Source: Ettlia oleoabundans
Taxonomy: Eukaryota > Chlorophyta > Chlorophyceae > Chlamydomonadales
Length of the DNA: 43,198 nucleotides
NCBI GenBank assembly: GCA_019693395.1
Contig: JAAMXP010000156.1
Location: 1-43,198, forward strand
Direction: 5' to 3'
A model generated the notes under the pieces. That model did no database searches. It had not been told where the DNA came from and saw nothing but the letters and a program-made list of their open reading frames with translations. Below, in pieces: positions 20,535 to 35,171 of this stretch; the stretch's first letter is position 1, and every line of letters begins with the position of its first letter. The position numbers were made by a program, and so were the translations under genes.

Positions 20535-21339
20535 TTAGTCAATGTAGCCCTGCACGTAGTCCACAATTTCCTGCAGCATGCAAGGCAAGATGCGCTGTAT
20601 GTGAATCGAGGTAGCTCGTTGATGGCATCTGGAGATGTATGGTCAGGACAAGAAGCATGTGCAAGCCAGGCTCATACCGTACTTGCCAATGGCCAACTGC
20701 AATGATCACTGCTCATGTGGTTGGCTTTCAGGTGCTGAAGGTGCCTGCCGGCAGCCGTACCTGGTAGCGTTCTACGCCAGCCAGCGGCAAGCGGCTGCCA
20801 TCTTTCAGGAAGAACACGATGTCGCCCCACAACCCAAAAGCACGGGGAGCTGAGCGAATTTCCTTGATTTTCTTGTATTCAACTTGCACCTGCGTTGAGA
20901 AAGAGGTGTGGTATAAAGCAACAGCAGGCATGCAATATGTGGGGCTTGCAGGCAGCAGGCGCCACCTCACCTCTCGTTTCAGCACAGGCGAGTTGGTAGT
21001 GACGATAAGGCGTTTGTTGGTGAAGCGATACTTGATCCAAAGCCGCCGCCCGATGCTGGCAATGGTGAGGGGCAGGAAAAGCAGGGTAGCGCCCAGCACA
21101 AGCGAGAGGGCCAGCTCAGCGTTGCTCCCGCTCCCCTCGTAAAACGTAGTTTCCAGCTCCGTATCGGGCTGTACAGCCGCGGAAGGGCCACTACTGCTGC
21201 TTCTGTCAAATACTGGCTCTGGTGCCGCCTCGGCTTCTGCAAACAGGGCCAGCATCAATGTTGGTCTGCGGCGGGCTAACCACAAGGCGCCACTGGGCGG
21301 CTGGTCTGCCCCGCTCACCTGCCCGTTGCCGCCAGTCAT
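20535..21339 (-). CDS. Organelle-type bacterial-PH (YdbS-like) domain protein
   Basis: A small protein with one membrane helix followed by a bacterial-type PH domain; the plant and cyanobacterial relatives have no firmly known role. Three exons: 21339-20971, 20889-20761 and 20570-20535, all phase 0, 177 residues. Residues 1 to about 55 are Arg/Ala/Ser-rich and look like a chloroplast transit peptide. The helix is ELALSLVLGATLLFLPLTIA. The PH domain reads RLWIKYRFTNKRLIVTT, VEYKKIKEIRSAPRAFGLWG, DIVFFLKDGSRLPLAGVERY and ends in the 11-residue last exon EIVDYVQGYID. A read-through frame past exon 2 would replace that conserved end, so splicing to the tiny exon is strongly favoured. The start at 21339 is the first ATG of the frame. 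Membership of the plastid envelope or thylakoid is an inference. Confidence 0.88.
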
Positions 21340-21633
21340 TGCGCCTTATCGGATGTATTTTTGAACGTTTAGCAGTTTGTACTGGTACAAAGGGGACGAC
21401 AGCACAAGAAACGCCGGCCGCTTTCCGCTGTAGGGCCGCTGACCCCCCCATCACGTGTTTGACATGCGAGCACCGCATGATGATCGCGAGATCTGGGCAA
21501 TGCGGACCCTGTGCTGCTGGGAGGTAAGGGGTACAGCTGTGCGCAGTACACGGCTCCCATTGCCGCCCAAGTCGCAGCCCAGTCCTCGCGTTCGTGCAAT
21601 CTGTCGGGATCCAGAAAGCTTCAGAAGTTTATA
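21340..21633. promoter_or_regulatory. Divergent promoter between PH-domain gene and small gene
   Basis: 294 bp separate the two start codons, so this must serve as a two-way promoter with both leaders. No clear conserved element was recognised. Confidence 0.5.
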
Positions 21634-22363
21634 ATGACCTCGATATACCGTCAACAACGAAGATCGGCATTTGTTGCAGGGGTGGGAGCCACAGCGGCGC
21701 TATATGCGTACACAAAGGTCAGGAGTTGCGCCTATAGATTGCATAGGCGGGCCGTGCATTGCAATGCTATCCAGCAGGCAGGGCCGCAGCCGGATGGGGC
21801 GGTGGCAGCGACCGCACTTTGGCAGGGTTTGGGTTTCGCCTGGCAGACACCACCCTGACTTGGGATCCATGTTGTGCAGACCCACCTCTTGCAAGTGACA
21901 GAAGACACCTTGCAGCAGCTGCCGGGCGCTACTCCTCGGACAGTCGCAGCAGAACAGGTGCAAACCTTGTGTGCTTTTTGTCGGAAGCTTTCTCTGCTGT
22001 GCAGCCGCCTTTTTAATGGCCGATCTTCCCCAGCGGGTCAACAATATCCCAATCCCACTTTAATCGAATTACCGACGCCTGGCTGCTGCCTGAAGGCTCC
22101 AGAGCCCATGCTTGGAGCAACGACGCGGGCTTGGGCTGTGCGGCGATGGAACGAGGTGCGCTGGCAGAACAGTTTGACACTCTGAAATGTAGCGGAGTAT
22201 CATCTCACTCTAGGAGTATTGTTCAAAGTAATCAATCATCAAGGCAGCATGTGATGCTTTCTGTTTAGTGACTTGCCACCGTCCCACTATCGCCTTTGCA
22301 TCGCAGGGTGTCGACGCTGTGTTTAAGCCAATAGTGGAGGCGCTAAGCCGACGCAACTTATGA
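21634..22363 (+). CDS. Small 72-aa protein with N-terminal hydrophobic segment
   Basis: Not recognised. Three short exons join in phase 0 with GT-AG introns: 21634-21717 (28 codons), 21880-21957 (26 codons) and 22307-22363 (18 codons plus TGA). The protein starts MTSIYRQQRRSAFVAGVGAT, a basic cap followed by a Gly/Ala helix (VAGVGATAALYAY). It then has a polar middle (TEDTLQQLPGATPRTVAAEQ) and ends DAVFKPIVEALSRRNL. The basic-plus-hydrophobic N-terminus resembles signal anchors of mitochondrial, plastid or peroxisomal membrane proteins; it faintly recalls the start of PEX3, but the rest is far too short. Further small exons between 21958 and 22306 are possible. TGTAA at 22508-22512 is a plausible poly(A) signal. 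Confidence 0.5.
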
Positions 22364-22507
22364 TGCTTCAGTGTGCCATCCACCTGCGACAGCACAGTTC
22401 AACTTGTACTAAACTCGTTGCCAAGATGTCTCATGTACCATGCTGTTTTCTGTAGCGCTTCTGCTGACCCCCTCTTTTCTTACCACTGCTACCCCAATAC
22501 TGAGCAC

Positions 22508-22512
22508 TGTAA
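22508..22512 (+). terminator. Poly(A) signal TGTAA for the small gene
   Basis: TGTAA on the plus strand 145 nt after the stop at 22363 and before the LeuRS start. Confidence 0.4.
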
Positions 22513-22822
22513 ATCTGCATTCGCCACTCCATGCCACGACGCCCCCCTGTTATGCTGATACGATTTCCCTTTATGATGTCGCAACATTTTTAGTAGCTGT
22601 ATGGAGTCGATCGACGCTACGCAAGCCAGCAGCAGCTGCGGCCTTGCCGTTCACGTACTGCCGCCTGCATGCATTGCGGTGGCATTATCCAGCGAGGTGA
22701 CCATTCCGTGGCTGATCGCGTTACTCAGCGAGGACAATCATACATGCTGGAAGCCTGAACTTGGCGCAGCCGCCTACGAAATGGGCGTAGAAGCGGTGCA
22801 CGCCAGGTTTGCATCTGGCCAG
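22513..22822. other. Region upstream of the LeuRS start
   Basis: Promoter and leader of LeuRS. The LeuRS frame stays open back to an ATG at 22601, so a longer N-terminus is formally possible. The added residues do not look like a targeting signal, while the sequence from 22823 does. Confidence 0.4.
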
Positions 22823-25702
22823 ATGGCTGGGACACCAGCGCGCGCCGCCATATCGCGCACTCTGCGCTCGTTTGCAAGGATCAGCAGCCCGGGGGGGCGT
22901 TGTAGCCCGCTGGCTAGTCTGGCGCAGCGGCGCCCAGGCTTCCTCCCAGCAGGGGCCGGGCAGCAGCAGCAGCCCGGCACATTTAGCATTCGCCGGCTGT
23001 ACTGGCGGACTTCAGCGGCAGTGACGGATGTGGAGGCTAAACCAGCTGAGGGAGCGGCGGCGGTGGGCGAGGCGGGGCGCTACCAGAGCACTGCCTATCC
23101 TTTCACTGACATTGAGGCTAAGTGGCAGGCCTTCTGGGAGCAGCACAAAACCTTCCAAACCCCAGATATTCACGAGCTGGACACCAGTAAGCCGAAGTTT
23201 TATGCCTTGGATATGTTCCCCTATCCCAGGTGTGTTGCTCAGGGCGCAGCCTGTCGCTGAGATGAGCATCTGTCGTGCTGCTGGCCTTCCGCAGTACTGC
23301 ATCAGCAGAGTTGCATGTGCTCCTGGCTGGAATCTCATGCACCAGCCTTGGCAAAGCAGGCAGTTTGTCATCTGTTCTGCTCCCAGCTGGTTTGAGTGTC
23401 ACTCCCACCCCGCCTCGGTGCCACCGCTTCTTCCTTGGTCATTATCACTGGTGCTTGCTGGCTCGAGCTGCTTGCTATGTCACTGTACATCTTGCGCCTG
23501 ATCCCCTGCGTTACGTTCCTGCAGCGGTGCGGGGCTGCATGTGGGCCACCCAGAAGGCTACACAGCCACCGACATCATGGCACGGTACAAGCGCATGCGC
23601 GGCTACAATGTACTGCACCCAATGGGCTGGGACGCCTTTGGCCTGCCAGCGGAGCAGTATGCCATACAGACCGGCACACACCCTGCCGTCACAACTGACA
23701 AGAATATCGGACGCTTTAGGTGCGAAGGAGTTTGGTGCGGCGGTAGTGAAGTGGCGGTAACAGCAGCGTCGCATGGGCAAGTTGCATTGAACAGTTTAGC
23801 TGCGTGGCCAAACCACCACAGGCAGTGTTTGCGCATTGCAACACCGATATGCTCTTCTCATGATGGTAGGTTTTTTTGCTTGGCTACCCCACTACCCTGC
23901 ATTCTCACACCCGATATCCGTGACATGCCCGCCCGCAGGCAGCAGCTCAAGTCCCTTGGGTTTAGCTATGACTGGGACCGCGAGGTGTCCACCTGCACAC
24001 CTGAGTACTACCGCTGGACACAGTGGATCTTCCTGCAGCTCTTCAAGAAGGGGCTGGCATACCAGGCGGAGGTCCCGGTGAACTGGTGCCCAGCGCTTGG
24101 CACAGGTGAGCCCGGCAGAACGTTGCCGCAAAGCGGAGCAGGGAAGAGCTCGCATAGCAAGGGCTGCGTGATGCCCTGCATGTTGGTGGCAGCATGAAAA
24201 GCATGGTGGGACTAAGTTGCATGTGCAATATAAACAGCAGAAGAGTTTAGCACAATCTGCAGCGCTGTTGAACTTCTTCCCACTTCCCATTGCTCTGGAC
24301 AGTAGCCAGTCCTCCTGCCTGCCACCCTCTCTCAGTGACAGACCTCCCTCCCTCCTCCCTTTTTCTCCCTTTTTTAGTGCTTGCCAACGAGGAGGTGATT
24401 GACGGGGTGAGCGAGCGAGGCGGGCACCCTGTGGTGCGCATGCCCATGAAGCAATGGATGCTGAAAATTACAGCATATGGCGACAGGTACGGGACGACAG
24501 GGTTGCCAGTGAGTGAGAACGCCTTTACTTTCATTCGTAAAGCTGCGGATACTGGGCAGACTGGCCAAACAGGTCGCTGCCGTCATTTTGGCCACCATGA
24601 TAGACATGGTGGCAACCTTTTCTGTCACTATTGTTACTTGAGCAAGTCGTGTGTACAACTCGCTTCTCCTGATTGCTGCCTCTTGCCCTGCAGGCTGCTG
24701 CAGGACCTCGAGGGCCTGGACTGGGCCGACTCCATCAAAGAGATGCAGCGGAATTGGATTGGGCGCAGCGAGGGAGCCACGATTCGCTTCCGTCTCGCTC
24801 CTGGCGAGGGCAGTAGTGTGGCACCAGGTGCGGCGTACCACACTTTGTAGGCCACTATCTGCCACTGATGCTGCTACGTGTATCAGGAATTGCCACGACT
24901 GCAACCGCTGCCAGCTTGACTTTTCTGCTTGCTGCTCCGCTTTGCACATCCATTAGTGCCTTGCTGGGTTCTGCATAAGAGCTGTCACCGGCTGGCAGTG
25001 GCTGGCTGGTGGTAAGCTGACCTTGCTGCTGCACTCCCGCCTGCACATGCTGGCGCAGATGCCGAGGTTGAAGTGTACACGACCCGCCCCGACACGCTGT
25101 TTGGCGTAACCTACATGGTGGTGGCCCCCGAGCACCCGCTGCTGAGCCAGCTGGCCAGCGGGGAGCAGGCTGTGGCTGTGGAGGCGTATAGGGAGGCGGC
25201 GGCCAAGAAGAGCGACTTTGAGCGCACAGAGCTGAGCGCCAAGCAAAAGAGCGGCGTCTTCACGGGTGAGGACCTGTGGGGTGGTTAGGTTTGGTCGTAT
25301 GGTAGGTAGTTGCATGTGGTATTGCATGATGCAGGGTTTTGAACGACGTGTTGTGGATTGGAGCAAAAAAAAGGGGGGATGGGGCAATGTGGGACTGAGT
25401 CTTTCTCAGTGTGACCACTATTTGTTCTTCCCACTTCAATTGGACGCCTGCTCACCCGCAACATATTGGAGCGCAGGTTCCTATGCGATCAACCCAGCTA
25501 GCGGCGAGCGCATCCCCATTTGGGTGGCTGACTATGTGCTTGGCAGCTACGGCAGCGGAGCCATTATGGCGGTACCAGGGCATGACACACGGGACCTTGA
25601 GTTTGCCCGTGCCTTTGGCCTGCCTGTCAAACAAGTGGTAGAGCCGGAAGCAGCGGCAAATGCCAATGGCAGCAGCAGCAGCGAGGCAAATGCACGGCAG
25701 CA

Positions 25703-25741
<39 letters not shown>

Positions 25742-28700
25742 AACAGAGGCGTTCACAGCGCCTGGGGTGGCTGTCAACTCTGCCAGCGCCGACAGCGGGC
25801 TTGTCCTCGACGGCATGTCCACGGACGAGGCCAAGACGGCAGCCATTGCCTGGTTGGAGCAGAAGGGCCTTGGCCACCGCCAGGTCATGTACAAGCTGCG
25901 AGATTGGCTGTTTGCCCGGCAACGATACTGGGGCGAGCCCTTCCCCATCGTCTACCCCGAAGGGTCAGAGGTGGGTCGCTGGGTTGTAAGGTGCTTGGCA
26001 GCTGGCTGAGAAGAGTGCGAAGGTTGTGAGGTTTAAGCTGTGCTCGCAGATATGTTGCTCGTCTTCGCTGGTGAACATTGCGATCGTACGCATTACACTG
26101 GGCCCCTGCTTTCTGCCATCCAGCACTTCCCTTGCCCAGCTGCCTCAGTTTTCCACACCTCCCTTTGTCTCATTGTTCATAGCTTTGCCTTCCCTGGGCC
26201 TCCACTGCTGTTGCCTGCAGGAGCCTGTTCCCATCAGCGAGGATGAGCTGCCGCTGCGGCTGCCAGACACAGATGACTTCAAACCCAGCGGCACACCGGA
26301 TCCCCCGCTGGCAAAGTGTGCAGACTGGGTTGCTACCACAGACCCTAGCGGGCGGCCCGCGCGACGAGAGACCTCCACCATGCCCCAAGTGGGTGCCTAC
26401 CTCCCTTCCTGCCTGTTTGCATTGTTTATTGTTGCCACCCTTGTTGGGCTGGGAGAAGCTCCGCTGCCGGTTGGCTAGTGCTCCTATCAACTTGTTGTTA
26501 AATACCTTTGTTGCTAGCCCAGGAAGGTTGGACCGGCAGCAAGCATCGCCATGGGATGGACTGACAAACACATTCCTTGGCTTCCTTCCCATCTTCATGG
26601 TACTGCAGTGGGCAGGCAGCTGCTGGTACTACTTGCGGTACATCGACCCACACAACAACAGCAGGTGAGTAGATCCCGAGGATTCGTATGGTTTTCCAAC
26701 TGTCACGCTGTTTGGTGCTTGCAAGCTGGTGCCTTCGGTGCCAGGCTTGGAAACCACTGCCGGGCGTTGTGCTGTCACCTCAGTTTTTTCCACCTGTGTG
26801 GCCCACATGCACACCTGCCGGACGCTGGTGCTTAAATTGCGCCGTCATGCACTAATGCTTCTCCCATGTTCCATCGCTGTGGTGCAGGCTGGTGGGTGAG
26901 GAGGCCGAGAAGTACTGGATGCCTGTGGACCTGTACGTGGGCGGTGCTGAGCATGCTGTGCTGCACCTACTCTATGCACGCTTCTGGCACAAGGCAAGCG
27001 GTGGGGCGGCTTGGGCGCGGCAGGCAGGGCGGTGCAAGCAGCAGCGGGAGGGGCACGGCAAGGCTTGGGCTTGTTACAATACTGACATTTGCGCTGGCAA
27101 GCTGTAATTCTTGCTTCGCCCCTCTGTGGCTTGCCTGTCTGCCTGTCTTCATTGCCCCAGCACCACCTTCAACGCGCCCACCAGCGGCACTATCAGCATA
27201 TCGCCACTCCCTTCCTCTTGCCCCCTTGGCAGGTGCTGTATGACATTGGTGCTGTGAGCACACCGGAGCCCTTCCAGCGACTGGTGAGCCAGGGCATGAT
27301 CCTGGGTGAGGTGGAGTACGCAGTCTACCAGGATGGCAACGGACAGTACTGCAGCGAAGGTGCAGCGGGAGCGCAGGCAATACGGTGGGTAGGTGCTGGC
27401 TGGAGGTGGAGGTTCAGGTTGCGGCTGATGCTGCAATGCATATGCTTGGTATATGCTTCGTCGCTGGACACCTAAGCTAACCCTGACCTGTGCTGAGCAC
27501 TGCTGTGTCCTGCACAAGGCCTCTTGCTTGATACTTCACTTGGGCCTGCAGGGTGGACCCCTCTGAGGTTGAACCAGCTCCCGGCGGCGGCTTTGTGCTC
27601 AAGGCAGACCCCAGCATCAAGGTGGGTGGCTGATTCTAGGTTGATTGGGTGGTTGGCTGGGTGGCTTGGATTGAGGCCAGGTACTGCTGGGCGCTGCCAT
27701 GCTATCGCACTGCAACACTTGCTGTCAGCCAGCACAGGTCAACAGCGGCAGGCTGCACACAATGGCGTCACCACTTGGCACCAACCCGCTATGCTGTCTG
27801 AGTCGAGGCTTGCTTGCTCTGGCCCCGCCCCGCTGCCCACCAGGTGTCAGCCCGCGCACACAAGATGAGCAAGAGCCGTGGCAATGTCATCAACCCCGAC
27901 GACGTGGTGTGGCAGTACGGTGCAGACAGCCTGAGGCTCTACGAAATGTTCATGGGGCCGCTGCGGGACACAAAGGTGGGTGGGTTGGTATTATGGTCAA
28001 TATGTGGGTGGATGGCTGAGCAATCCAAGTGTTACTGAGATTGGGTGATCGACAGAGGTGCACAGAGCACTGCATGGGCACATGAGGTAGGCTGATTAGC
28101 TGTGGCATCTTTGCCCCAGCAAGCTCTATCTGGCTGGACGTGTTCTATTCAGGCAGTTGTTGCATAAGGGGCCTTCTACGTTCCACCTAGATGTTTACTT
28201 CATGTTATTTGCTGTCCTGCAGGTGTGGTCCACCAAGGGTGTGGAGGGCGTGCACCGCTTCCTGGCCCGCGTGTACCGCCTTTTGACGGAGCAGCCATTG
28301 AGCGATGACCCGCCCAGCAAGGACCAGCTGCGTCTGCTGCACCAGACCATCAAGAAGGTGGGGGCAGCACTGCTGTTGTCCTTCCATGTTTGCCAAAGCT
28401 GAACTGATTATATGAAGTGCAGCTGTAGGGAAAAGGGTTGCTGTGACAGCCCAGCACCATCTCCAGCTGGCACACCACTCCTCATGAGCCCCCTACGCTC
28501 ATCCCATCCCTGTCCTGGTTTACTTTCCCTCCTCTTTCTCCAACAGCCTGAACACCACCCCTGATCTTTTTGCAATTTTAAATGCATCCTCCAACGTTGT
28601 TTCCTCCCGCTCCCTTTCGGCTTTCAAGCAGGTGACCGAGGAGACTGACGAAATGCGGTTCAACACTGGAATTGCCGCCATGATGGAGTTTGTCAATGGC

Positions 28701-29486
28701 GCCTACAAGTGGGACACCCGGTCACGCGCCGCCCTAGAGCCATTCATCCTGCTGTTGGCCCCTTATGCGCCTCACCTGGGTGAGCGAGCTTGGCAGCTGC
28801 AGTTGGTGGGGCATGAGGCATGACCCGCAGGTTTTATTTGCCTCTGGCCATGCATTGTCTGCCGCATGTGCAGGCCGCCCTTTGCTGGGGTGTTGCTGGC
28901 ACTCGCGAGGCCGTGCCACCTGTTGCTGCTGCTTATCACACGCCGAATATGCTGAGCCCTGTCCTGCCCTGCGCTGCCCTGCCTGCTGTGCTTGCTGCAG
29001 CGGAGGAGATGTGGTCAGTGCTGGGTCACAATGGCAGCTTGGCATACGAGCCGTGGCCAGAGGCGGATGAAAGCCTGCTGGTGCAGACCAAGTACAACCT
29101 GCCAGTGCAGGTGGGTGGGGGTGGAAATCAACGTTGCTGCTCTTTTGAAGTCAACTGCTGGGAGTGCACCCTGTCAAGTGTGGACTTTGTAGATCAATTG
29201 TGCAGCTTGTGGCAAAATGTGTGAATGGGCACCATGCAGAAGCTGCACCCCGCCCCTGCACAAGCCCGACAGTGCCGCGCTTTGACTTCGTTCCATGTTT
29301 TCTTGGGTTCGACAGGTCAATGGCAAGATGCGTGGAGCCGTGGAGGTGGCGGTGGACATTGAGCAGGCAGATGCGGTTGCGGCGGCACAGTCGATTGCGG
29401 CGGTGGCCAAGCACCTTGACGGCAAGCCCATCAAAAAAGTCATTTTTGTTCAGGGCAAGATCTTGAACTTGATTGTTGGCAAGTGA
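22823..29486 (+). CDS. Leucyl-tRNA synthetase, organellar (bacterial type)
   Basis: Charges tRNA-Leu in plastid and/or mitochondria. Seventeen exons join in phase: 22823-23229, 23525-23719, 23939-24105, 24378-24486, 24694-24827, 25059-25265, 25477-25970, 26221-26388, 26609-26664, 26888-26993, 27233-27384, 27552-27621, 27844-27975, 28223-28357, 28632-28779, 29001-29110 and 29316-29486; about 986 residues. The N-terminus ([17 protein letters not shown]) is a transit peptide, which favours the ATG at 22823. Catalytic motifs are [13 protein letters not shown] (HIGH signature) and KMSKSRGNV. The CP1 editing domain keeps [10 protein letters not shown] and [24 protein letters not shown] and [19 protein letters not shown] are typical. 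The C-terminal domain ends [17 protein letters not shown]. Oddities: a 14-residue polyQ tract in exon 7, and a GC donor at intron 10. TGTAA at 29527 lies 41 nt past the stop. Confidence 0.96.
25698..25739 (+). repeat. CAG microsatellite coding polyglutamine in LeuRS
   Basis: Fourteen glutamine codons (thirteen CAG and one CAA, the third) in exon 7, preceded by a run of four AGC serine codons at about 25667. In frame and uninterrupted otherwise. Confidence 0.95.
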
Positions 29487-29526
29487 CTTAAAGTGGTGCC
29501 GGTAGCCGATTTCTCTGATAGGCAGA

Positions 29527-29531
29527 TGTAA
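29527..29531 (+). terminator. Poly(A) signal TGTAA for LeuRS
   Basis: TGTAA 41 nt after the LeuRS stop at 29486. Confidence 0.55.
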
Positions 29532-29928
29532 CAGGAAGGCGACGAGGTGGGGTCAGTCACGCCAGGCGGTGGTAGGGCAGGGCTTTGACCCTAAGCCAAC
29601 CCAAACCCCAGCGGCTCTTGCAGCTGTCCCCCGCTCGATAATCAACGCAAGTAGTTCACCAGCCCACATCAGCAGGTTCTTCCCTGATTCTGGGCCAGAA
29701 TCTGCATGAGAGCAAGTCACGCGGGACGCAGGCACTCCCCACGCCGGCCTATACCGCCTCCCTCCTTCGTTTGCCATCTTTGTGCGACAGATTTCTTGTT
29801 ACAGAGCCGTACGTGCTGTGAACGACCCCTGCTACTCGATCACAATCTGTTTCTCCGATCCCGCGCAGCATAGACAGGCTTCCATACTCAGTTGTTAGGG
29901 TTTGGCTGCTGCAATCTTAAGAAACAGC
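29532..29928 (+). promoter_or_regulatory. GAPDH promoter and leader with telo-box-like motif
   Basis: About 400 bp between LeuRS and GAPDH. TTAGGGTTT at 29895-29903, the reverse complement of the plant telo-box AAACCCTAA, lies 26 bases before the GAPDH start codon. No TATA box is obvious. Confidence 0.45.
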
Positions 29929-33330
<3,402 letters not shown>

Positions 33331-33811
33331 GCTGCAGCAGCGCCAGCGGTTGGTCGCCCCAGCCACCAGCGCACACGTGCAACGCCTGATTGTTGCACTC
33401 GCATCCGTAACAACAGGCACGCGGAGACATGCAATTCGACCTTTGAGGGCAGTTTTAGCGGTTGGCCAGCTGCTGCGCATGCAGCTCGCAGCATGGCTTT
33501 GGTGGCAGCAGACTGAACCTGGCATGAAGGACTGCACGTTGTTGGAAAAGCCTGAAAACTGCTCGGCCTTGATTGACATGCAACAAATGTTTTTGTCTCT
33601 CACGCAATACATAGATAGATACACATCGACTCTCCCGTGCAGCTGCACCTCGGTATGTTGCTGCACCACGCTTGTTTCTAGTCCACACTACTTTGTACGG
33701 TCTCCCATTCTCACTGTTGCCCCTGCCATTGTCTGTTCAATCTGTTGTGTCTGAAATGAGAATCAGGCACTAATTGCCAACAAACGTAACATTCGTGATG
33801 GATTGTGTTGA

Positions 33812-33816
33812 TGTAA
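33812..33816 (+). terminator. Candidate poly(A) signal TGTAA for GAPDH
   Basis: TGTAA 482 nt after the GAPDH stop; a long but plausible 3' untranslated region for a highly expressed gene. Confidence 0.4.
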
Positions 33817-33899
33817 AATGAAATACAGCACGAAACACTTGAGAGCAAGAGCGTCAGCAAAGCAAGCAAGCAGTAAAGCGCAAAGGCAGCCGAAGTACA

Positions 33900-33904
33900 T
33901 TACA
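33900..33904 (-). terminator. Poly(A) signal TGTAA for VPS25
   Basis: TGTAA on the minus strand 123 nt past the VPS25 stop at 34027. Confidence 0.5.
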
Positions 33905-34026
33905 CGGCAATGAGTAAGGATGAGTAAGGTTGCAGTGTGCAGGAGATACCAAGAAGCAGAGGCCAAAGAAGCAAGTGCATTTGAGTACAAGAGGTGCAGA
34001 CAGGCAGGAGTGGGCGCCGATGGCGG

Positions 34027-35171
34027 TCAGGCGTTTGTGAAGAACTTGATGCCCTCGTCATCCCCTGCAGCCCCCTTGAACAGCTTGGCCTTGCCCTGTT
34101 GCTCCAGCAGCTTTACAGCTCGCACCAAGACCTCACGGTGCAGCCCCTCCAGCTCAGTCCCAGCCACGTACACACCAGTCTGCACAACAGCATCGGGGCA
34201 CAAGATAGCGTGGCCAGCATGCCTCTGCAGGCAAGCACATGCAACCTGGAAGGGAGCAGGTTTGCGACAGCCGCTAAAGCAGTGCACAGGCCAGCAGTAC
34301 AGCATTGGGCCTGGGTGCCTGCGCACAGCACTTCTCCACTAGAGCTGCTACATCCATTATCGACAGTCATTCTACCCTTTTACCATGATTTTGCACCAAC
34401 AGCATGCCCCTGGAGGTTTCTCATGCTCACGCCGCACCTGCATCTCATCCACGGTAACCACGCTGTCCTCAAAGCCGCAGCCGCGCGCCCACTGGTAAAT
34501 CACCTCCGCCCACTCCTTGATGCTGCGCCACAGTATTAGTGCGGAACGCTGGCTCTTGTCAAACCACAGCGCGCTGCCCTGCCGAACCAGGTCATCAAGT
34601 ATCCCAACTTTGACCTCCCGACTCAACCGGCCTGCAGGCAGGTGGGATAGGAATGGGGGGAGGAGTCACGCCCCAGCTGGTGGGGTGGTGAGGCATTGTG
34701 AACACTGCACTGTGGCCATCCCGCTGCCCACTTGCCACCAATTTAAGATTTTGCCCTGAATCGCCATGTTGTTGCGGCAGCATATGTGCAAGAGAGTTGA
34801 GCGCTGAGACCTGTCAGCAGGATAGCTTAAATGCCACAGTTCTTTGGCCTCCTTACGGTTAATTGCTCGGTTATGGAATAGAGGAAACTCGTCTGCATCC
34901 TCTGCCGAAACCACGTGTACCCGGTGGTGCTTGCAATACCGAAGTATCAAATCCTTCCATAGCATCCGCTGCTTTTGCTGTGTCTCCTTCACTGGCTGCA
35001 ACCTGCAAAGCAGGTGCACAAAGCGCAGCTTGCAACAGGTCAAGGCGCTGTGGCAGCGGTGTACAGCGCGTGCCGGCTGCCAGCCCCAACTCACGTGTAC
35101 ATAGGAGGGTAGTTGTAGAACACTGGAAACACAAATTCCGAGCTCCCAGGAGGCCCCTTCGCTGCTGCCAT
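34027..35171 (-). CDS. VPS25: VPS25, ESCRT-II subunit
   Basis: VPS25 is present in two copies in ESCRT-II, which sorts ubiquitinated cargo at endosomes and recruits ESCRT-III. Four exons join in phase: 35171-35095, 35002-34857, 34631-34438 and 34179-34027; 189 residues, close to the usual size. It starts MAAAKGPPGSSEFVFPVFYN, keeps the PPxY-like YPPMYTLQPVKETQQKQ, the first winged helix (WKDLILRYCKHHRVHVV, EDADEFPLFHNRAINRRL) and the diagnostic ALWFDKSQRSALILWRSIKE and WAEVIYQWA. The second winged helix ends LEGLHREVLVRAVKLLEQQG and GIKFFTNA. The start is the only ATG ahead of the conserved core. It diverges from PAN2 and converges on GAPDH. Confidence 0.95.

Larger units (their letters stand above)
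33331..34026. other. Convergent 3' regions of GAPDH and VPS25
   Basis: About 700 bp with no supported exon. Plus-strand TGTAA at 33812-33816 and minus-strand TGTAA (TTACA at 33900-33904) are correctly placed as poly(A) signals for GAPDH and VPS25, about 85 bp apart. Confidence 0.5.

Noticed and set aside
9917..22363. Possible functional cluster of membrane-traffic genes (NECAP, SYS1, with VPS25 further on)
   Set aside because: They are separated by unrelated genes, are on different strands, and eukaryotic gene order rarely reflects function.
21634..22363. Assignment of the small gene as PEX3
   Set aside because: Only the basic-hydrophobic N-terminus is reminiscent; the protein is far too short and lacks the rest of the family.
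25452..25948. Minus-strand frames with poly-Cys or poly-Leu opposite LeuRS exon 7
   Set aside because: These are the reverse reading of the CAG repeat, not genes.
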